A stretch of DNA of 64,000 nucleotides from Caprella mutica (lineage: Eukaryota > Arthropoda > Malacostraca > Amphipoda > Caprellidae), in assembly GCA_947561585.1 (NCBI GenBank), contig CANNZV010000858.1, positions 62,001-126,000 on the forward strand, in the 5' to 3' direction. Made by a program: the position numbers and the translations under genes. The notes under the pieces are model-generated. The model saw only the letters and a program-made list of their open reading frames with translations. It did no database searches and had not been told where the DNA came from. Positions 13,415-26,515 of the stretch are shown piece after piece (positions within the stretch are counted from its first letter, which is position 1; each line of letters opens with the position of its first letter).

Positions 13415-13797
13415 GTTTTGCTGCAGAAAATAGGCTATGGGAAGGATATTGAAACGCAATATGTACAGTCAAGTGAATTTATTAAATGAAAAAATGGTAA
13501 CTGAAATAGAAGAATTTTACAACTACCTCTGAATGAGTGAAGAGATCTATTAAAATCTTTTGGATTTTTTTAAACCATTGATAAGTAAGGAGGATTCCAC
13601 AATGAGGAAAAGCATCTCGGATAATGAGAGACTGGCTGTAACTCTACGATTTTTAACAACCGGACGAACAATCAAGGATATGTCGTTCTCAGGCGCAATG
13701 GGCGTTTTTTCAATTAGTGGAATCATCATGGAAACGTCTGAAGCAAATATTGCTAAGCTGAAGAACTACATAAAGGTGAGAAACAAGTCATCATTAT
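13415..13797 (+). pseudogene. PIF/Harbinger (ALP1-like) transposase N-terminal relic
   Basis: Reads MYSQVNLLNEK, EEFYNYL, stop, MSEEIY, stop, NLLDFFKPLISKEDSTMRKS, then SDNERLAVTLRFLTTGRT and AKLKNYIKV. This matches the N-terminal helical region of Harbinger transposases and ALP1-like domesticated proteins (QYNLLVQEL, YFRMS, RLAVTLRFLATG). Two in-frame stops and an upstream frame shift make it a relic. It ends at AAG followed by GTGAGA, which looks like a splice donor. The catalytic part is not in the window. Confidence 0.7.
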
Positions 13798-14096
13798 GAT
13801 ATTTTGTTGAAAATTGAATATATCACTAGCCTAAGGCATTAATTGAATCCATTCCTCACCTATGTTTGACTCACCTATTAAACAGATACAGTTTTTTTTT
13901 ATCCTGCATTGCCAAACAAACTAGCCAAACCCGTTAGAAACAAAATACAAAATATCGTCCTTAATTCATGTAATGAATGCAGTAAATTCTTTTCAAAATG
14001 AAACATAGAAAAATGCAACATAAATATCTCATAGCTTTTTTCTATCTGACCATTTGCTTTTGCGCAAATGGTCAGAAAGAAATGGTCAGTTGTGTC
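13798..14096. other. Intergenic stretch with a perfect hairpin
   Basis: No gene seen. At 14047-14076 CTGACCATTTGC and GCAAATGGTCAG form a 12-bp perfect stem with a six-base loop, immediately before duplication copy 2. Confidence 0.5.
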
Positions 14097-17045
14097 TTCA
14101 CCACGGCTGAGTTGGCTCCTTCAACTGTTTTATGAGCGTGTATTCAGTTTGAGATGACACAAGGTCTTTTACAACAATTTCCTTCGCTGATAGACCAATA
14201 AAAAGATCTGTTTCTCTCTTCTATGGAATTTACCATTAATGGAACCTTCTGAAGAATGCCTGTTGAAGACACTATTCCTGATAACATTGCACTATCGGGC
14301 CAACGTCGGTAGACGTTGGCAAAGTAAAGGCACGACCGGGCATTGACACGCCAATGCCTTTACACACTGGGCCAATGCAATGAAAATTACATTGAGCCAA
14401 CGGTTGCCAAACAGCACTGGCCCAATGAAGGAAAACATTGGGTAACCAATCCAGTGATTTTTTGATGTATCAGTATATTTATTATATGGTCTACCGGTTC
14501 TATTTAGCAGTTATCGCTAGACAATCAGAGAAAATAGGTTCAAACGATCTCTCCCAACTTTAATCACACCAAATAGCCAATTTAATATCCTTAATTAAGT
14601 ATATCTTTGAAATTGTAGCCGTTTCTGGCAATTTAGTATAAATAGGCCTGTTGTTATCCCTTCAATTATAAATTTAACACTTTATAAGTTTATTCATTTC
14701 ATTCATAAAAATGAGCTTGGACAATAATTAATTCATATATTTAGTATAAAATTTTATTTTTTCGTTTGATATAATTATTCACATTGAAAATTTTACTATC
14801 CATTTAATTTTAAATGGAAATATTATTATTTGGTTAAAATAGTGTAAGTAAAATTACATAGATTTTAGTTTGACTTCGGAACTGTTCTATTTCTTTCCTG
14901 ACTTCGATCTGTAAAATGTATTTGTACGGCAGTCAGTAGCCAGTTACTACATTGTTAGAAGTAACTGTTGTCTTCACGTGTTCTCTCTGCAAAAAATCTA
15001 ATTAATACACCTGTTATATGAAAATCGTACTGGCCATAGACATGCATGGCATCGGCAACGTTTAGTATTGCCGGTACCAATAAGTCGTTAATACGTGGTT
15101 ATACAGTTAAGGGCCGGTGGACATCCGTGGGGTGGGCCAACGTCGGGCCTTTGCTGGCCCAATACACCGAGACCGGCATGACAACGTTGATCCAGAGTTT
15201 CGTTCTGAATTGGGCCAACGTTGGCCCAACATTGTAATGTTTACTGGGATATTGGAAACTACAAAATGGATTAGATTAGAAAAATTATAGAAATAATAAT
15301 GTTTGTATTGTGTAATTTCTCAGCATTTTTGCCGTCATTACCATTTAGATGTCAAATTTTTTATTTCAGTTATTGAGAAAATAATCAATTTCACCACATA
15401 TTATTATTTTTCTAACTTTGTGTAACTTTTGTTAACTTTTTTGATAATTCGCATCGTATGTTGGAAGACTAGGTAAAATATAAATTAGTTTAATATAATT
15501 TCATTAGGAAATTCAGCAGTATAATGGAAAAATACGTTTTTGCCGAACTCATTGGCCACACCTGTATATTTAACTAAGGAATTATAGGGTAAAAAATAGA
15601 GTAGTTTCCCAACAAATAAATGATATATTAATTTATAAGATTTTGCCCAAGAACTGAAGAATTCATAATTGATTAATTATCCACACTATATAAATAAACT
15701 TTTCAAAAATTATACTAACATTCATTTTATGTTAAATACTATCAGTCCGAAAGATCCTATCGATTAATTGTTATGATTAGTATTACAAGAAATGATAGTG
15801 AAAATATAAATATATTCTTTATTTTTGTGTCGTTATTTATTATAGTTGTTTATATGGAATGGACTTCCGATTTACATATTTATATTTCATTTTTTAATAT
15901 ACCATCAAGCTGCATATAATCTAAAATATTGCTCTTAAAATTCTACTTATAATATTTTGTTAATAAGCATATTCAATTTGCGTATCATTAAAGGTATTTG
16001 ACAAATTATTGCTTCAATTATACACTATTTAAATCTTACCAAAATAGAGTGTACGCTCATCATATACAGACCAACACAGTGAAAAATGACTAACAACTAA
16101 AACTGCTGTAATTCTTATATCCAAATTATTTCAAATCTTTACTATATTTTTAATGTCCTTTTCACATCTCTAGTTTAATTGATAGAAAATAATTAAATTC
16201 ATCATTGAAATGGAAAAAGAATATAGTTTAATAAAATTCAATTTGATTGACATCAAAATATGATTTATAAAAAAATATAGAGTAGTTACCCCTTCAAATA
16301 GATTATGTAATAATTTATTTATTATATTTCAAATAAATTATTGTCAAAGATGATGATTGAGGGATAAGTCAATTTATATTTTATTATTATCGCGAAAATT
16401 ATCCTACTTTAATTTTTATGTTAAATACTCTCAGTCCAAAAAATTCTATTGTCTACAGTCGCTGTGAAATTAATGGTGAATGCGCGTGGTTCTTCAAGAC
16501 GGGTTCCATATATTTTTGAAGGTGTTCATACACTACAATATCCTAAACAAATAAAACGAACGTAAAACTACAATCATTTAATTTGGGGTATAGTTTATTT
16601 ATTTTGCAACAAATTGCGTTCAGTCAACCACTAAAGCTACTTAAAATAGTAAACAAAGCTACACAATTTAGAAATACTATGACATTTTTCATTTTTTCAA
16701 ATAATTGAATGAAAATCAGCATAAACTAATCAACATCTCTAATGTGAAGTTAATAAGAAGGGGATTCAATGCACGAATTCAAAATTTACATTATTGATCA
16801 ATTGAAAAAATCGATATTGATCTATTTGCTTCTATGGTTTACTTCTCAGTTTAAATAACATAAAATATAAGACATTAAAGTCTTCTATTAAAATCAAATC
16901 TAGAAACTTATTATTCAATTAATTAACAATTAACCAACAAAAGTTAAATTCCAGAGCATTCTCCATAACGTCAATTCATATATAATCTTCACTCTGGCCA
17001 AGTTGTTCCTCATGTCCTCCATTTTGTGGATTTGTCGTATGAAAA
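14097..17045 (+). repeat. Old direct duplication, copy 2
   Basis: Collinear with 11176-13245 but interrupted at 14277-15248 by a TIR element absent from copy 1. It carries two copies of the dispersed unit (15.59-15.85 and 16.28-16.55 kb). Similarity to copy 1 stops close to GATTTGTCG, with different TTCACAC-type sequences inserted just after that point in each copy. Confidence 0.8.
14277..15248. mobile_element. Non-autonomous DNA transposon, GGGCCAACGTTGG termini
   Basis: The left end CCTGATAACATTGCACTATC followed by GGGCCAACGTCGG matches the inverse of the right end, CCCAGTAAACATTACAATGT followed by TGGGCCAACGTTGG. The outer TIR is ~33 bp with mismatches. Subterminal GGGCCAACG and GCCCAATG motifs recur at both ends. 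Comparison with the empty site in duplication copy 1 (near 11356) shows it is an insertion; flanking CTATT and ATATT may be an imperfect target duplication. No transposase is encoded. The ORF at 15046-15237 lies in the terminal repeats. Confidence 0.8.
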
Positions 17046-17070
17046 AAGTACCGTAAAACTGAGCTACCAC

Positions 17071-17332
17071 AACCCTATTTCATACGGAGCGTTTTTTTTT
17101 TTTCAAGAAAAATGCAATATGAAAAAAAAATCTAAGCGGACATACAAAACACTTGCGTTTATTCAGTGGTAGTGTTTTTCATGCACCTTTTTTGTGCCGC
17201 AACAAAAAAATAGGTGCATGAAAAAAACACTACAACTGAATAAACGTATGTGTTTATATATCCGCTTAGATTGGGCGTTTTTTCATGCTTCATTGTTGTT
17301 GAAGAAAACGCACTGTGTGAAATAGATCCTAA
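17071..17332. mobile_element. Foldback MITE with TTCACAC-type ends
   Basis: Two ~115-bp arms form an inverted repeat around a ~25-bp centre. The left arm contains CTATTTCATACGGAGCG, TCTAAGCGGACATA, GTTTATTCAGTGGTAGTG and TTTTTCATGCACC; the right arm contains the inverse of each. It could form a long hairpin. A minus-strand 60-residue ORF across it is not coding. Confidence 0.75.
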
Positions 17333-17599
17333 TGTTCGCAATGTGGATCATGTTCTATATATAGTGACTGTAGAATGAATCTATGGAAGAAAGAGTAGGT
17401 ACATATGGTAAACAATAATAGGTACCTTTTTAAAAACTATTATGACACTAAAAATGGTAAGAGATTTGATTAATTATTTAGAATGAAAGAGGGAGCAAAT
17501 TGAAAATATAATCTTTCCAACCAATAATGCAGATATACCTATAAATTAAAGCTATGCAAGATAACTACTTCCTGATGAAGAACTTGTCAGTTAAGTTAG

Positions 17600-18125
17600 A
17601 TATCACTCAGGTAAAAACATTTCAGCATTGTCCCAATATTGTTACAACATTGCCCATATAGTGTTACAACATTGGTTACATTGCCCTAATATTGTTACAA
17701 CAATGCCCCAATAGTGTTACAACATTGCCCTCTATTGTTACAACATTGCCCCAATATTGTTACAACTTTGTAACAATGTGCCATTGCCACAATATTGTTA
17801 CAACACTGCCCCAATAGTGTTACAACATTGCTCTAATATTGGTACAACATTGCCCCAATATTGTTACAACATTGCCCCAATATTGTTACAACATTGCCCC
17901 GACATTGTTACAACATTACCCCAATATTGTTACAACATTGCCCCAACATTGTTACAACATTGCCCCAATATTGTACTGCTTAGCCCCTAAATTATTACAG
18001 CAATGCGCCAATATTATTCCAACTTTGCCCCGATATTGTTACTACATTGATAGAATTGTGTTACATCATTATCACATTATTGTCACAACAATATTTGTAA
18101 TGTTACAATAATGTTACAAAGTTAC
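17600..18125. repeat. Minisatellite, 21-22-bp TTGTTACAACATTGCCCCAA unit
   Basis: About 22 units. Its flanks (GATATCACTCAGGTA before, GAGGTGACT and GATTAGA after) match those of the arrays at 22.57-23.16 and 28.9-29.29 kb. It is therefore an older, diverged third copy of that locus. Confidence 0.85.
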
Positions 18126-18208
18126 CCCAAGGAATAGAACTATTGATATGGTACGAGTGAGGTGACTTGAGATTAGAATTATGATTAGATGAGATAAAGT
18201 CTTATCTT

Positions 18209-18364
18209 GGTTCCTCTATAGTGAAGGAGTTAGGATGTAACCTGTATAGTGTACCTACATATTTTCTTTAGTGTGCCATAAAATAGCCTGTGGTTTTTTA
18301 TCGAAGATTAAAGAAAAAAATTCAATATAGAGGCTACATCCTAACTCATTCACTATTCAAGAGT
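18209..18364. mobile_element. MITE, CTCTATAGTGAA family
   Basis: The left arm CCTCTATAGTGAAGGAGTTA pairs with the inverse of TAACTCATTCACTATTCAAG at the right. Related copies lie at 48.93-49.13 and 49.43-49.57 kb. Confidence 0.65.
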
Positions 18365-20495
18365 TCCACGGTTTTAATATGATGGTAGATATGTTATAAG
18401 CATTATAAAAGAAATTTAATGTGACAAAATAACTTAGTTTTATGTGAGAACTACTCTTTTTTTTATTAGTAGTTTTTTTTCGAAACTGTTGATTTTATTA
18501 CGCTAAACCTCTCAAAATGGCGAAAAATTATTCTCTGTTTCATGATTTTTTTTCAGTTTCATGATGAAAATATAACATAGATTAGGCCAGAGAATATCGC
18601 ATTTTCTTTGACTGAGAATTTAGATCAGGAAATGTTCAATAACAAACTAAAATTAATATTAATGAATGTAAAAACGTTAATAATTAACGCAAAATTATTG
18701 TTCAAATAATTTAATGAAGTAAGTAATAAAATTATGATATTTGATTTCATATCAATTTATAGAGGAAAATCATGTTTTAAATAAAAATATATCATATTAA
18801 TTATATAAATAATATATATTGTTGGTGAAAAATATACTTTTTATTAGAGTATAAAGCAATAGAGAATTGTTTGTAAAAATGGCGATCTCTTTCTGCACCA
18901 ACAATGGCGCCTAATTGAATATTTGAGGCTATTTTTTCGCGCTGGAGGTGCTTAATATATTTAGTTTACATTACAATTATGAAATATTAATTTAAAAAAA
19001 CTTATTAACTTTGATTTTTCAATAAATTAACTAAAATTGTTAAATTATAGCTTCAACGCTACAAGATCAATTAATTTTCACGAGGTTCTGAGGTGTACAA
19101 ACACCATCAAAAATAGATTGGAAAAACGATTTTAATGCGGAATATTTGTAATGTTGTTCTTTATACCGAAGACAATAGCATCTTTCAGACTGTTAGTATT
19201 AAACAGTAAATGAAAAAAAGAATTATATTGAATAAATAGATTTATTTGAAGTGAATCATTTTTCATTGACGATCATTGACAAAAGTTATTTTAAAATATA
19301 ATAAGTTAACTGAAAAATAATCATGAAATTGTTGGTTTGTGTATAAAACCTAATATTTGTTGGGTAACTTATGTATAATGGATATAACTCTTATTGCATA
19401 ATAGATCAGTTATCCCTGGAAAGGAATGATCTCTTGAATAGATAAAAATCATAATAACTTATCAAACATTTCTAGAAACTCAAATCAGAATATGTTTTTT
19501 CTCATACATTTTATTAATTTTTCATTGTTTCTAAAACACTTTCTAGTTAGTTAATATCAATGCTTTTTCTATATGTGATAGCTTTTTAACATATAAAGTC
19601 AACACACTTTAGCCATTTACAAGTCAAATAAAATTACTAAAATTTCGAACTGTAACATAATAAAATAGATAGTAGGTAACAATTGTGATAAAAATAGAGG
19701 ATGTGAAGAGGCTAATTTTACACCCGAAAATAAATTCAAGATAATAGATTCATGAAAATATAATTAAATTAGTGAATAAATAACCCTAACATATCATTGG
19801 ATGTTATTCATAGCCCAGAAATTTAAATTTTAAGATTATAAAAATCGTTATTTTGGTGCTGTTCAAAGACATAAATATGCAGTGTGATTAATAATGAAAT
19901 AAATTTCCAGTGTAGGAGCTACAAGTTTCAAATTTTGGTTATTTCATTATTTTCGCAACCAATTGTGTTCAATAAAGCTTATACGTGGACGTTACTTGGA
20001 GTAAAAAGCTATTAAACAGAAACACACAATTATTGTGAAATAATTCTCAGGAATTTTTTAGATATGGCTTTATGTTGTTACTTCTCTATTACTTCATTTC
20101 TTCGTGTTAATTAGGTAAAACTATTGATGTAACGTAATAACTTATAATTCAATGAATTCATTAAATTTTGTACCTAGAACATTAATTGCTGGCAAAATAC
20201 ATGTTGAAGAAATATTAATATGCTAGAATAAATTTTAAAATTTGTAGCTTCTAGAAGCCAATTATTTCATCTTGAATGTTCAAAGTGTCTGAACACCATC
20301 AAAAATATATGACTTTTATGAGTTCCGAATGCCATTCATCGACTTAAATTAGACTTCATAGCAAAGACAATACATTCTTTTAAACTGATATTATTTTACA
20401 GAAAAAAAGATGACTGTTTTCGGTATGTTAATTTTTTCACTAACTCAATTCTAAGGTGAATATGATCATTAACCTAAACATTTGAAAATAAGTTA
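18365..20495. repeat. AT-rich stretch with two minus-oriented dispersed-unit copies
   Basis: At about 19080-19430 the order is ACACCATCAAAAATAGATTG, CATCTTTCAGACTGTTAGTA, then TAGATCAGTTATCCCT. At about 20285-20420 AACACCATCAAAAATATATG and ACATTCTTTTAAACTGATA occur. Both are inverse copies of the unit seen in plus orientation at 9.1, 11.7, 12.4, 15.6, 16.3, 21.9 and 28.2 kb. No gene recognised. Confidence 0.6.
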
Positions 20496-20500
20496 ATTTC

Positions 20501-20612
20501 ATGTACAGTAGAATTCCAATTGTATGGAATACATATTATTTGGAATACCTGTTATATAGAAAACAAAATCTTTGGACTGCTCAATTGTCCTTAATTAAGG
20601 AACTCTACTGTA
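20501..20612. mobile_element. Small Tc1/mariner-type MITE
   Basis: TACAGTAGAATTCCAATT and AATTAAGGAACTCTACTGTA form ~15-bp inverted ends with TA at each border, the usual target of Tc1/mariner/pogo elements. The interior is ~75 bp and AT-rich. Confidence 0.65.
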
Positions 20613-20779
20613 AAAAGATACGCAAGGTATAAATTATTCGAAAGGTAACTACTGTGTTTTTTTTTTTTTTTTTTTTGTATTCTCTGTTAAACTAGTGACA
20701 TGAGAGTAATATATTAAATAGATTGTAGAAAATTAAAAGAAATAAAATTAATAGAAGAATTATTGTAGTTTTATTTTTT

Positions 20780-20885
20780 GTCATTTTTCACTGTGTTGGT
20801 CTGTATATGATGAGCGTACACTCTATTTTGGTAAAATTTAAATAGTATATAATAATTTTAAATATTAATTTGTCAAATGCTTTTA
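20780..20885 (-). repeat. Inverse fragment shared with the old duplication
   Basis: Contains TATATGATGAGCGTACACTC, the inverse of the motif at 12174 and 16044 in the two duplication copies. It lies beside the start of the 6.5-kb tandem duplication. Confidence 0.7.
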
Positions 20886-21019
20886 CTGTTGCTTAATTTT
20901 AATATAATAAAATATTATATTTTCAAACTTAAATAATTCTAATAGCATTATTTTAAATTATTCGTAATAATTTAATGATAAAAAATTCTATTATATTTTT
21001 AGAAATAAAAATAGGGAAC

Positions 21020-21646
21020 GTCGCAGTACTCGGACACTTATTTACACTCTCAGTACTCGTAAAGTGGGTGTTAACATACAGGACATGTTAGGTCACTAAG
21101 TAATTTCTAAAGGTCAGATTGGTTCATGTCCTATGTTAACACCCACTGTCCGAGTACTGTGAGTGTCCGAGTACTGTGAGTGTCCGAGTACTATGAGTGT
21201 CCGAGTACTGTGAGTGTCCGAGTACTGTGAGTGTCCGAGTACTGTGATTGTCCGAGTACTATGAGTGTCCGAGTACTGTGAGTGTCCGAGTACTGTGAGT
21301 GTCCAAGTACTGTGAGTGTCCGAGTACTGTGAGTGTCCGAGTACTATGAGTGTCCGAGTACTGTGAGTGTCCGAGTACTGTGAGTGTCCGAGTACTGTGA
21401 GTGTCCGATTACTGTGAGTGTCCGAGTACTGTGAGTGTCCGAGTACTGTGAGTGTCCGAGTACTGTGAGTGTCCGAGTACTGTGAGTGTCCGAGTACTGT
21501 GAGTGTCCGAGTACTATGAGTGTCCGAGTACTGTGAGTGTCCGAGTACTGTGAGTGTCCGAGTACTGTGAGTGTCCGAGTACTGTGAGTGTCCGAGTACT
21601 GTGAGTGTCCGAGTACTGTGAGTGTCCGAGTACTGTGACTCTCTAG
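21020..21646. repeat. Palindromic MITE with an expanded 17-bp minisatellite end (GTGTCCGAGTACTGTGA)
   Basis: AGTACTCGGACACTTATTTA, then GTAAAGTGGGTGTTAACATA form the left arm; CCTATGTTAACACCCACTGT, CCGAGTACTGTGAGTGTCC form the right arm. The right arm then continues as about 29 tandem 17-bp units to 21646, with rare variants (ACTATGA, CCAAGT, GATTAC). Copy B carries about 16 units. Confidence 0.9.
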
Positions 21647-22594
21647 ATCACAATATCATTTAGCATTTTCGGTATCTTCAAATGTGTCCTCATGGGAATA
21701 TTAGGAGAAAATAGAGATTTAGGTTCAATGGATTTTAAAACAATTGAAAAAAAGAATAAAAACAAAAAATGAAAAGGACAATAAAATAATCGCCAAAAAA
21801 ATTAATTTTGATTTGAGTTTCCTGAATCTTGTAAAAATAATTAGGATTTTTATTTTTTTATATAAGTTATATATTTCAAGGGATAACTGGTCCATTATAA
21901 TAAGAAGTTATCTCGTATTTCACAGTGCTCTAGTTACCGTTATAAATCAATCCAATTCTTTCATGGAGTGTTTCCTATAATTTATTACTATTTTGAATAA
22001 AGTATCTTCAAAGATATCAAATCACAAATGAGTCACCTACAATGCAATAATATAATGTAAGGAATCTTATCTTTCATTTTCTGTTAAATACTCTCAGTCA
22101 GAAAGAGCCTATTATCTTTGTGACAGATACAAACTGCAAAATTCTCCACATTAATAGATTCCACCTAATTTATTTTTGATGGTGTTCACACACTTTATAT
22201 CTTATGGAAATGAAAAGGATTTGCAGTGTGTAGTTAGTAACCTCAAATTTTGAATATTTCATTTTAGCTTCCATTTACATTAATTTATTTTCATTGATAT
22301 TTTGTTTCATTAGTTTTTTTTTCATTTCAGTCATGTTACAATTCATATTTCCCCTTCATACAATGCAACATTATTGTGTACATTAATAAACCTGGTATAA
22401 CTCAGCTACTGACAGCAGATGGTGAAGAACTTATCAGTTCAGTAAGGAGATACAATAGTTAAACGATATCTGTTATCTTTCTTATCGCCACACTTAGTGG
22501 AATACATGTTTACTGCAGTGAATGACTTATAAGTGAAGAGAAGAAACCGATGGATATCACTCAGGTAGCAACATTTCTATAGGAAACATTTCTC

Positions 22595-23160
22595 CAATAC
22601 TGTTACAACATTGCCCCAATATTGTCACAATATTGTTACTACATTTATAAAATTTTGTTACAACAATAACCCTATATTGTTCCAAAATTGATTTAATTCT
22701 GTTACAGCACTATCCCAATATTGTTACAACATTACCTCAATATTATAACAACTTTACCCAAATGTTGTAACAACATTACCCCAATGTTGTAACAACATTG
22801 TCCCAATATTGTTACAACATTGTCCCAATATTGATACAACATTGTCCCAATATTGATGCAACATTGTCCCAATATTGCTACAACATTGTCCCAATATTGT
22901 TACAACATTGGGACAATATTATTACAACATTGTCCCAATATTGTTACAACACTACCCCAAAATTGTTACAACGTTGTCCCAATATTGTTACAAAATTATC
23001 CCAATATTGTTACAACGTTGTCCCAATATTGTTACAACATTACCCCAATATTGTTACAACGTTGTCCCAATATTGTTACAACATTACCCCAAAAATTTTA
23101 CAACATTCCCAATATTTTTACCACATTGGTATTTACAATGTTGCCCCAATAATCATTGTT
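22595..23160. repeat. Minisatellite, 21-bp TTGTTACAACATTGTCCCAA unit (copy A)
   Basis: About 24 units of 21-22 bp alternating ACATTGTCCC and ACGTTGTCCC forms, including one locally inverted stretch at about 22905. Because 21 is a multiple of 3, several frames stay open (22798-23177); they are not genes. The copy B array is shorter. Confidence 0.9.
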
Positions 23161-23639
23161 ACCTGAAGCACAAGTGAGGTGACTGGAGATTAAAATTACA
23201 ATTAGATAAGATATGATAAGATCTTATCTTGATTGTAACTGAATATATTTAATGTGCTGGTGAATATGTTAAACTTAGTACAAAATTAATCTTATTTGAT
23301 TAAATCCATTGGTTTAATTGGGGAAATACTCTTTTACAGATGATATTGATTATATTACAGGTTGTACAGAGAAGGGACGTGAAGACATGCTGAAAAGTGG
23401 GACATGGTACTGAAATGGTTAAAAGCAACTTTTGCGCGACAATATTCAACTGAATAAAAAAATAATGAGTAATTCACCAAGCATATCATTATGCTGTCTG
23501 ACGGATTTCAGATCAGTCGTTTTTTTCATAATAATGAATTTAAGAAACACAGAGGGAGATCACAATAAAACAGAAAATACAAAAGTCATCATTAAAGCTT
23601 TCACCATTCTCTAGCTCTTTTTCTGAATCATTTCTTCCA

Positions 23640-24905
23640 AATAAATTAAACCCTATATAATTCATCATTTAAACCTTTTATCCTCCTGCATTTAAACCTT
23701 TCTTCTGTATCATTTAAACCTTTCCTTATTTATCATTTAAACCTTTCCTTATTCATCATTTAAACCTTTCCTTATTTATCATTTAAACCTTTCCTTATTT
23801 ATCATTTAAACCTTTCCTTATTTATCATTTAAACCTTTCCTTATTCATCATTTAAACCTTTCCTTATTTATCATTTAAACCTTTCCTTATTTATCATTTA
23901 AACCTTTCCTTATTTATCATTTAAACCTTTCCTTATTCATCATTTAAACCTTTCCTTATTTATCATTTAAACCTTTCCTTATTTATCATTTAAACCTTTC
24001 CTTATTTATCATTTAAACCTTTCCTTATTCATCATTTAAACCTTTCCTTATTTATCATTTAAACCTTTCCTTATTTATCATTTAAACCTTTCCTTATTCA
24101 TCATTTAAACCTTTCCTTATTCATCATTTAAACCTTTCCTTATTCATCATTTAAACCTTTCCTTATTCATCATTTAAACCTTTCCTTATTTATCATTTAA
24201 ACCTTTCCTTATTCATCATTTAAACCTTTCCTTATTTATCATTTAAACCTTTCCTTATTCATCATTTAAACCTTTCCTTATTCATCATTTAAACCTTTCC
24301 TTATTCATCATTTAAACCTTTCCTTATTCATCATTTAAACCTTTCCTTATTTATCATTTAAACCTTTCCTTATTTATCATTTAAACCTTTCCTTATTTAT
24401 CATTTAAACCTTTCCTTATTTATCATTTAAACCTTTCCTTATTCATCATTTAAACCTTTCCTTATTTATCATTTAAACCTTTCCTTATTTATCATTTAAA
24501 CCTTTCCTTATTCATCATTTAAACCTTTCCTTATTCATCATTTAAACCTTTCCTTCTACATCATTTAAACCCTTTTTTCTACATCATTTAACCCCTTTCT
24601 TCTACATCATTTAACCTCTTTCTTCTACATCATTAAACCCCTTTTTTCTACTTCATTGAACCCCTTTCCTTTACATCATTTAACCTCTTTCTTCTACATC
24701 ATTGAACCCCTTTCCTTTACATCATTTAACCCCTTTCCTCTACATCATTTAACCCCTTTCCTCTACATCATTCAACCCCTTTTTTCTACATCAATTAACC
24801 CCTTTCTTCTACATCATTTAAACCACTTTCCTCTACATCATTTAACCCCTTTCCTCTACATCATTTAACCCCTTTCTTCTACATCATTTAGCCCCTTTTT
24901 TCACT
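23640..24905. repeat. Minisatellite, 23-bp CATTTAAACCTTTCCTTATTTAT then CATTTAACCCCTTTC units (copy A)
   Basis: About 39 units of the CATTTAAACCTTTCCTTAT form (with Ttat/Tcat variants), followed from about 24555 by about 14 units of the CATTTAACCCCTTTCYTCTA form. Copy B has the opposite proportion. No coding potential. Confidence 0.95.
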
Positions 24906-26055
24906 ATCAGTGTGAAACTATAGTGGACACTAGGAATATGAGGACAATTTAGCTATGGAAGTGTCCACTTGGACACTTAGAACCAATATAGGATATATTG
25001 AAACTGGGATAATTATTACAACATGAGGATATTTGATTAAATATAATATATTTAGTTGCAAATGGAAAATATATTGAAAAAATATATTTAACTAGAGCAA
25101 ATAGAGATTGTCGGATTGTTTTAACCGTATCTCTTTTAGCTTTGAGGTTTGTTCTCACACATCAGTGTTCTATCCGTGACGTGTACTTCAGTACCAGTGA
25201 AAAAATATATCGTTAATTTAGTTTCAACAGACACGTTCATACACTGTACCTACTCCTCAAACCCTGTAGTTTAAATAACTCCTGATAATATTTTGTCCAC
25301 ATGAAAGAATGATATGAGAGAAGTAAACTTATTATATTGCAAAACAATTATGATCATTAAAATTAATTGGGTTAATGAATTGAATCATTAATGATAATAC
25401 CCTATATTGTATATATATTCTGCTTAAAATACTCAAAATTATTATCAAACAGTGATATAACAAGAAACTAATTATAATTGTTAGTCTATAATGCAAACAC
25501 CTTTTGACAAATAACTTACAATAAAAAAATTGATAACTCAATACTAAAGTCAATTCTAGAGCAAAGTTTGTCCTACACGATTCGCAAATTCATTGAGGTC
25601 TTACAATCTCAAGATTTTTAGTACATCATTATTTATAAATAAACGAAGAGAGTAAATGACACTTAATCGTGTTTATTACTAATTTGGTAAAATGAAGGTG
25701 CCACTAATTTGTTAGCATATAATACATGAATATTAATTAGTTAATGATATGTACTATTGCGGCTGAAATCACTATTTATTTGAAGTAGGATTTTTATTAG
25801 TTTACATAAGTTTGATAGGGAATCCGTTAGATGGCGCTTTATTTCTTCATTAATATTTGCAAAATGTCTGTTTATGGCCGTAAAATAGTTAATCGATTAA
25901 TTAACGATATCTAGATTTATACTTTAGTAACGTTCTTTGCCAAACGATAATGGATAAAAATGATTTTAAAAAAATATTTAATTTTTAACCTAATCAAAAT
26001 ATTCCATTTATTTTTGATCATCACGATTCATTTCAACAGCATGGCACATACACAG
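24906..26055. other. AT-rich single-copy part of duplication copy A
   Basis: No gene recognised. Short ORFs here (for example 24949-25158 minus) have a near-identical match in copy B at 31789-32016 because the whole segment is duplicated, not because of protein conservation. A GTGTCCACTTGGACAC inverted repeat lies at 24961-24976. Confidence 0.6.
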
Positions 26056-26056
26056 G

Positions 26057-26258
26057 TAAGGCTAGTTCACACATGTCAGGTTTCCATCCGGTACGACTCC
26101 TCTCAGGGATTTTTAGCACTGAAAGGAGCAGGTACTGTGTGAACATGTCAGTTGAAATTAACGAAACTATATATTTTTTCACTGACACTGAAGAACTGGG
26201 AGGAAACGGATCGTAGACGTCACGGACGGATCACTGATATATGTGAACAAGCCTTAAC
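26057..26258. mobile_element. MITE with TTCACAC-type ends (copy A)
   Basis: AAGGCTAGTTCACACATGTC and the inverse of TGATATATGTGAACAAGCCT form ~22-bp inverted ends. An inner pair (CATGTCAG and CTGACATG-like) also occurs. Copy B (about 32917-33082) has an internal deletion. Confidence 0.65.
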
Positions 26259-26515
26259 TCTTCAGTCCTTAATTAAATAAAATATAGCTGCTTATAAGTC
26301 GCAAACAATGAAAACTAACATAATTCTAAAAGGACATGAACTACATTTTTTGAAGAGATGTTAATCATGAGATATTAATTGAAATAATAGAGAACAATAA
26401 GTATTATTTTCCGTACATGTGCAAAACTATTAGCAAATTACGATGACATAATTTTATAACTATGTACAAACATTAATTGGAGCCAGACAAGTCCATCATT
26501 CCAACTAAACTATAT

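Noticed and set aside
22798..23177. Three overlapping ~100-122-codon plus-strand frames
   Set aside because: Products of the 21-bp TTGTTACAACATTG array; the same occurs at 17.8 and 29.1 kb.
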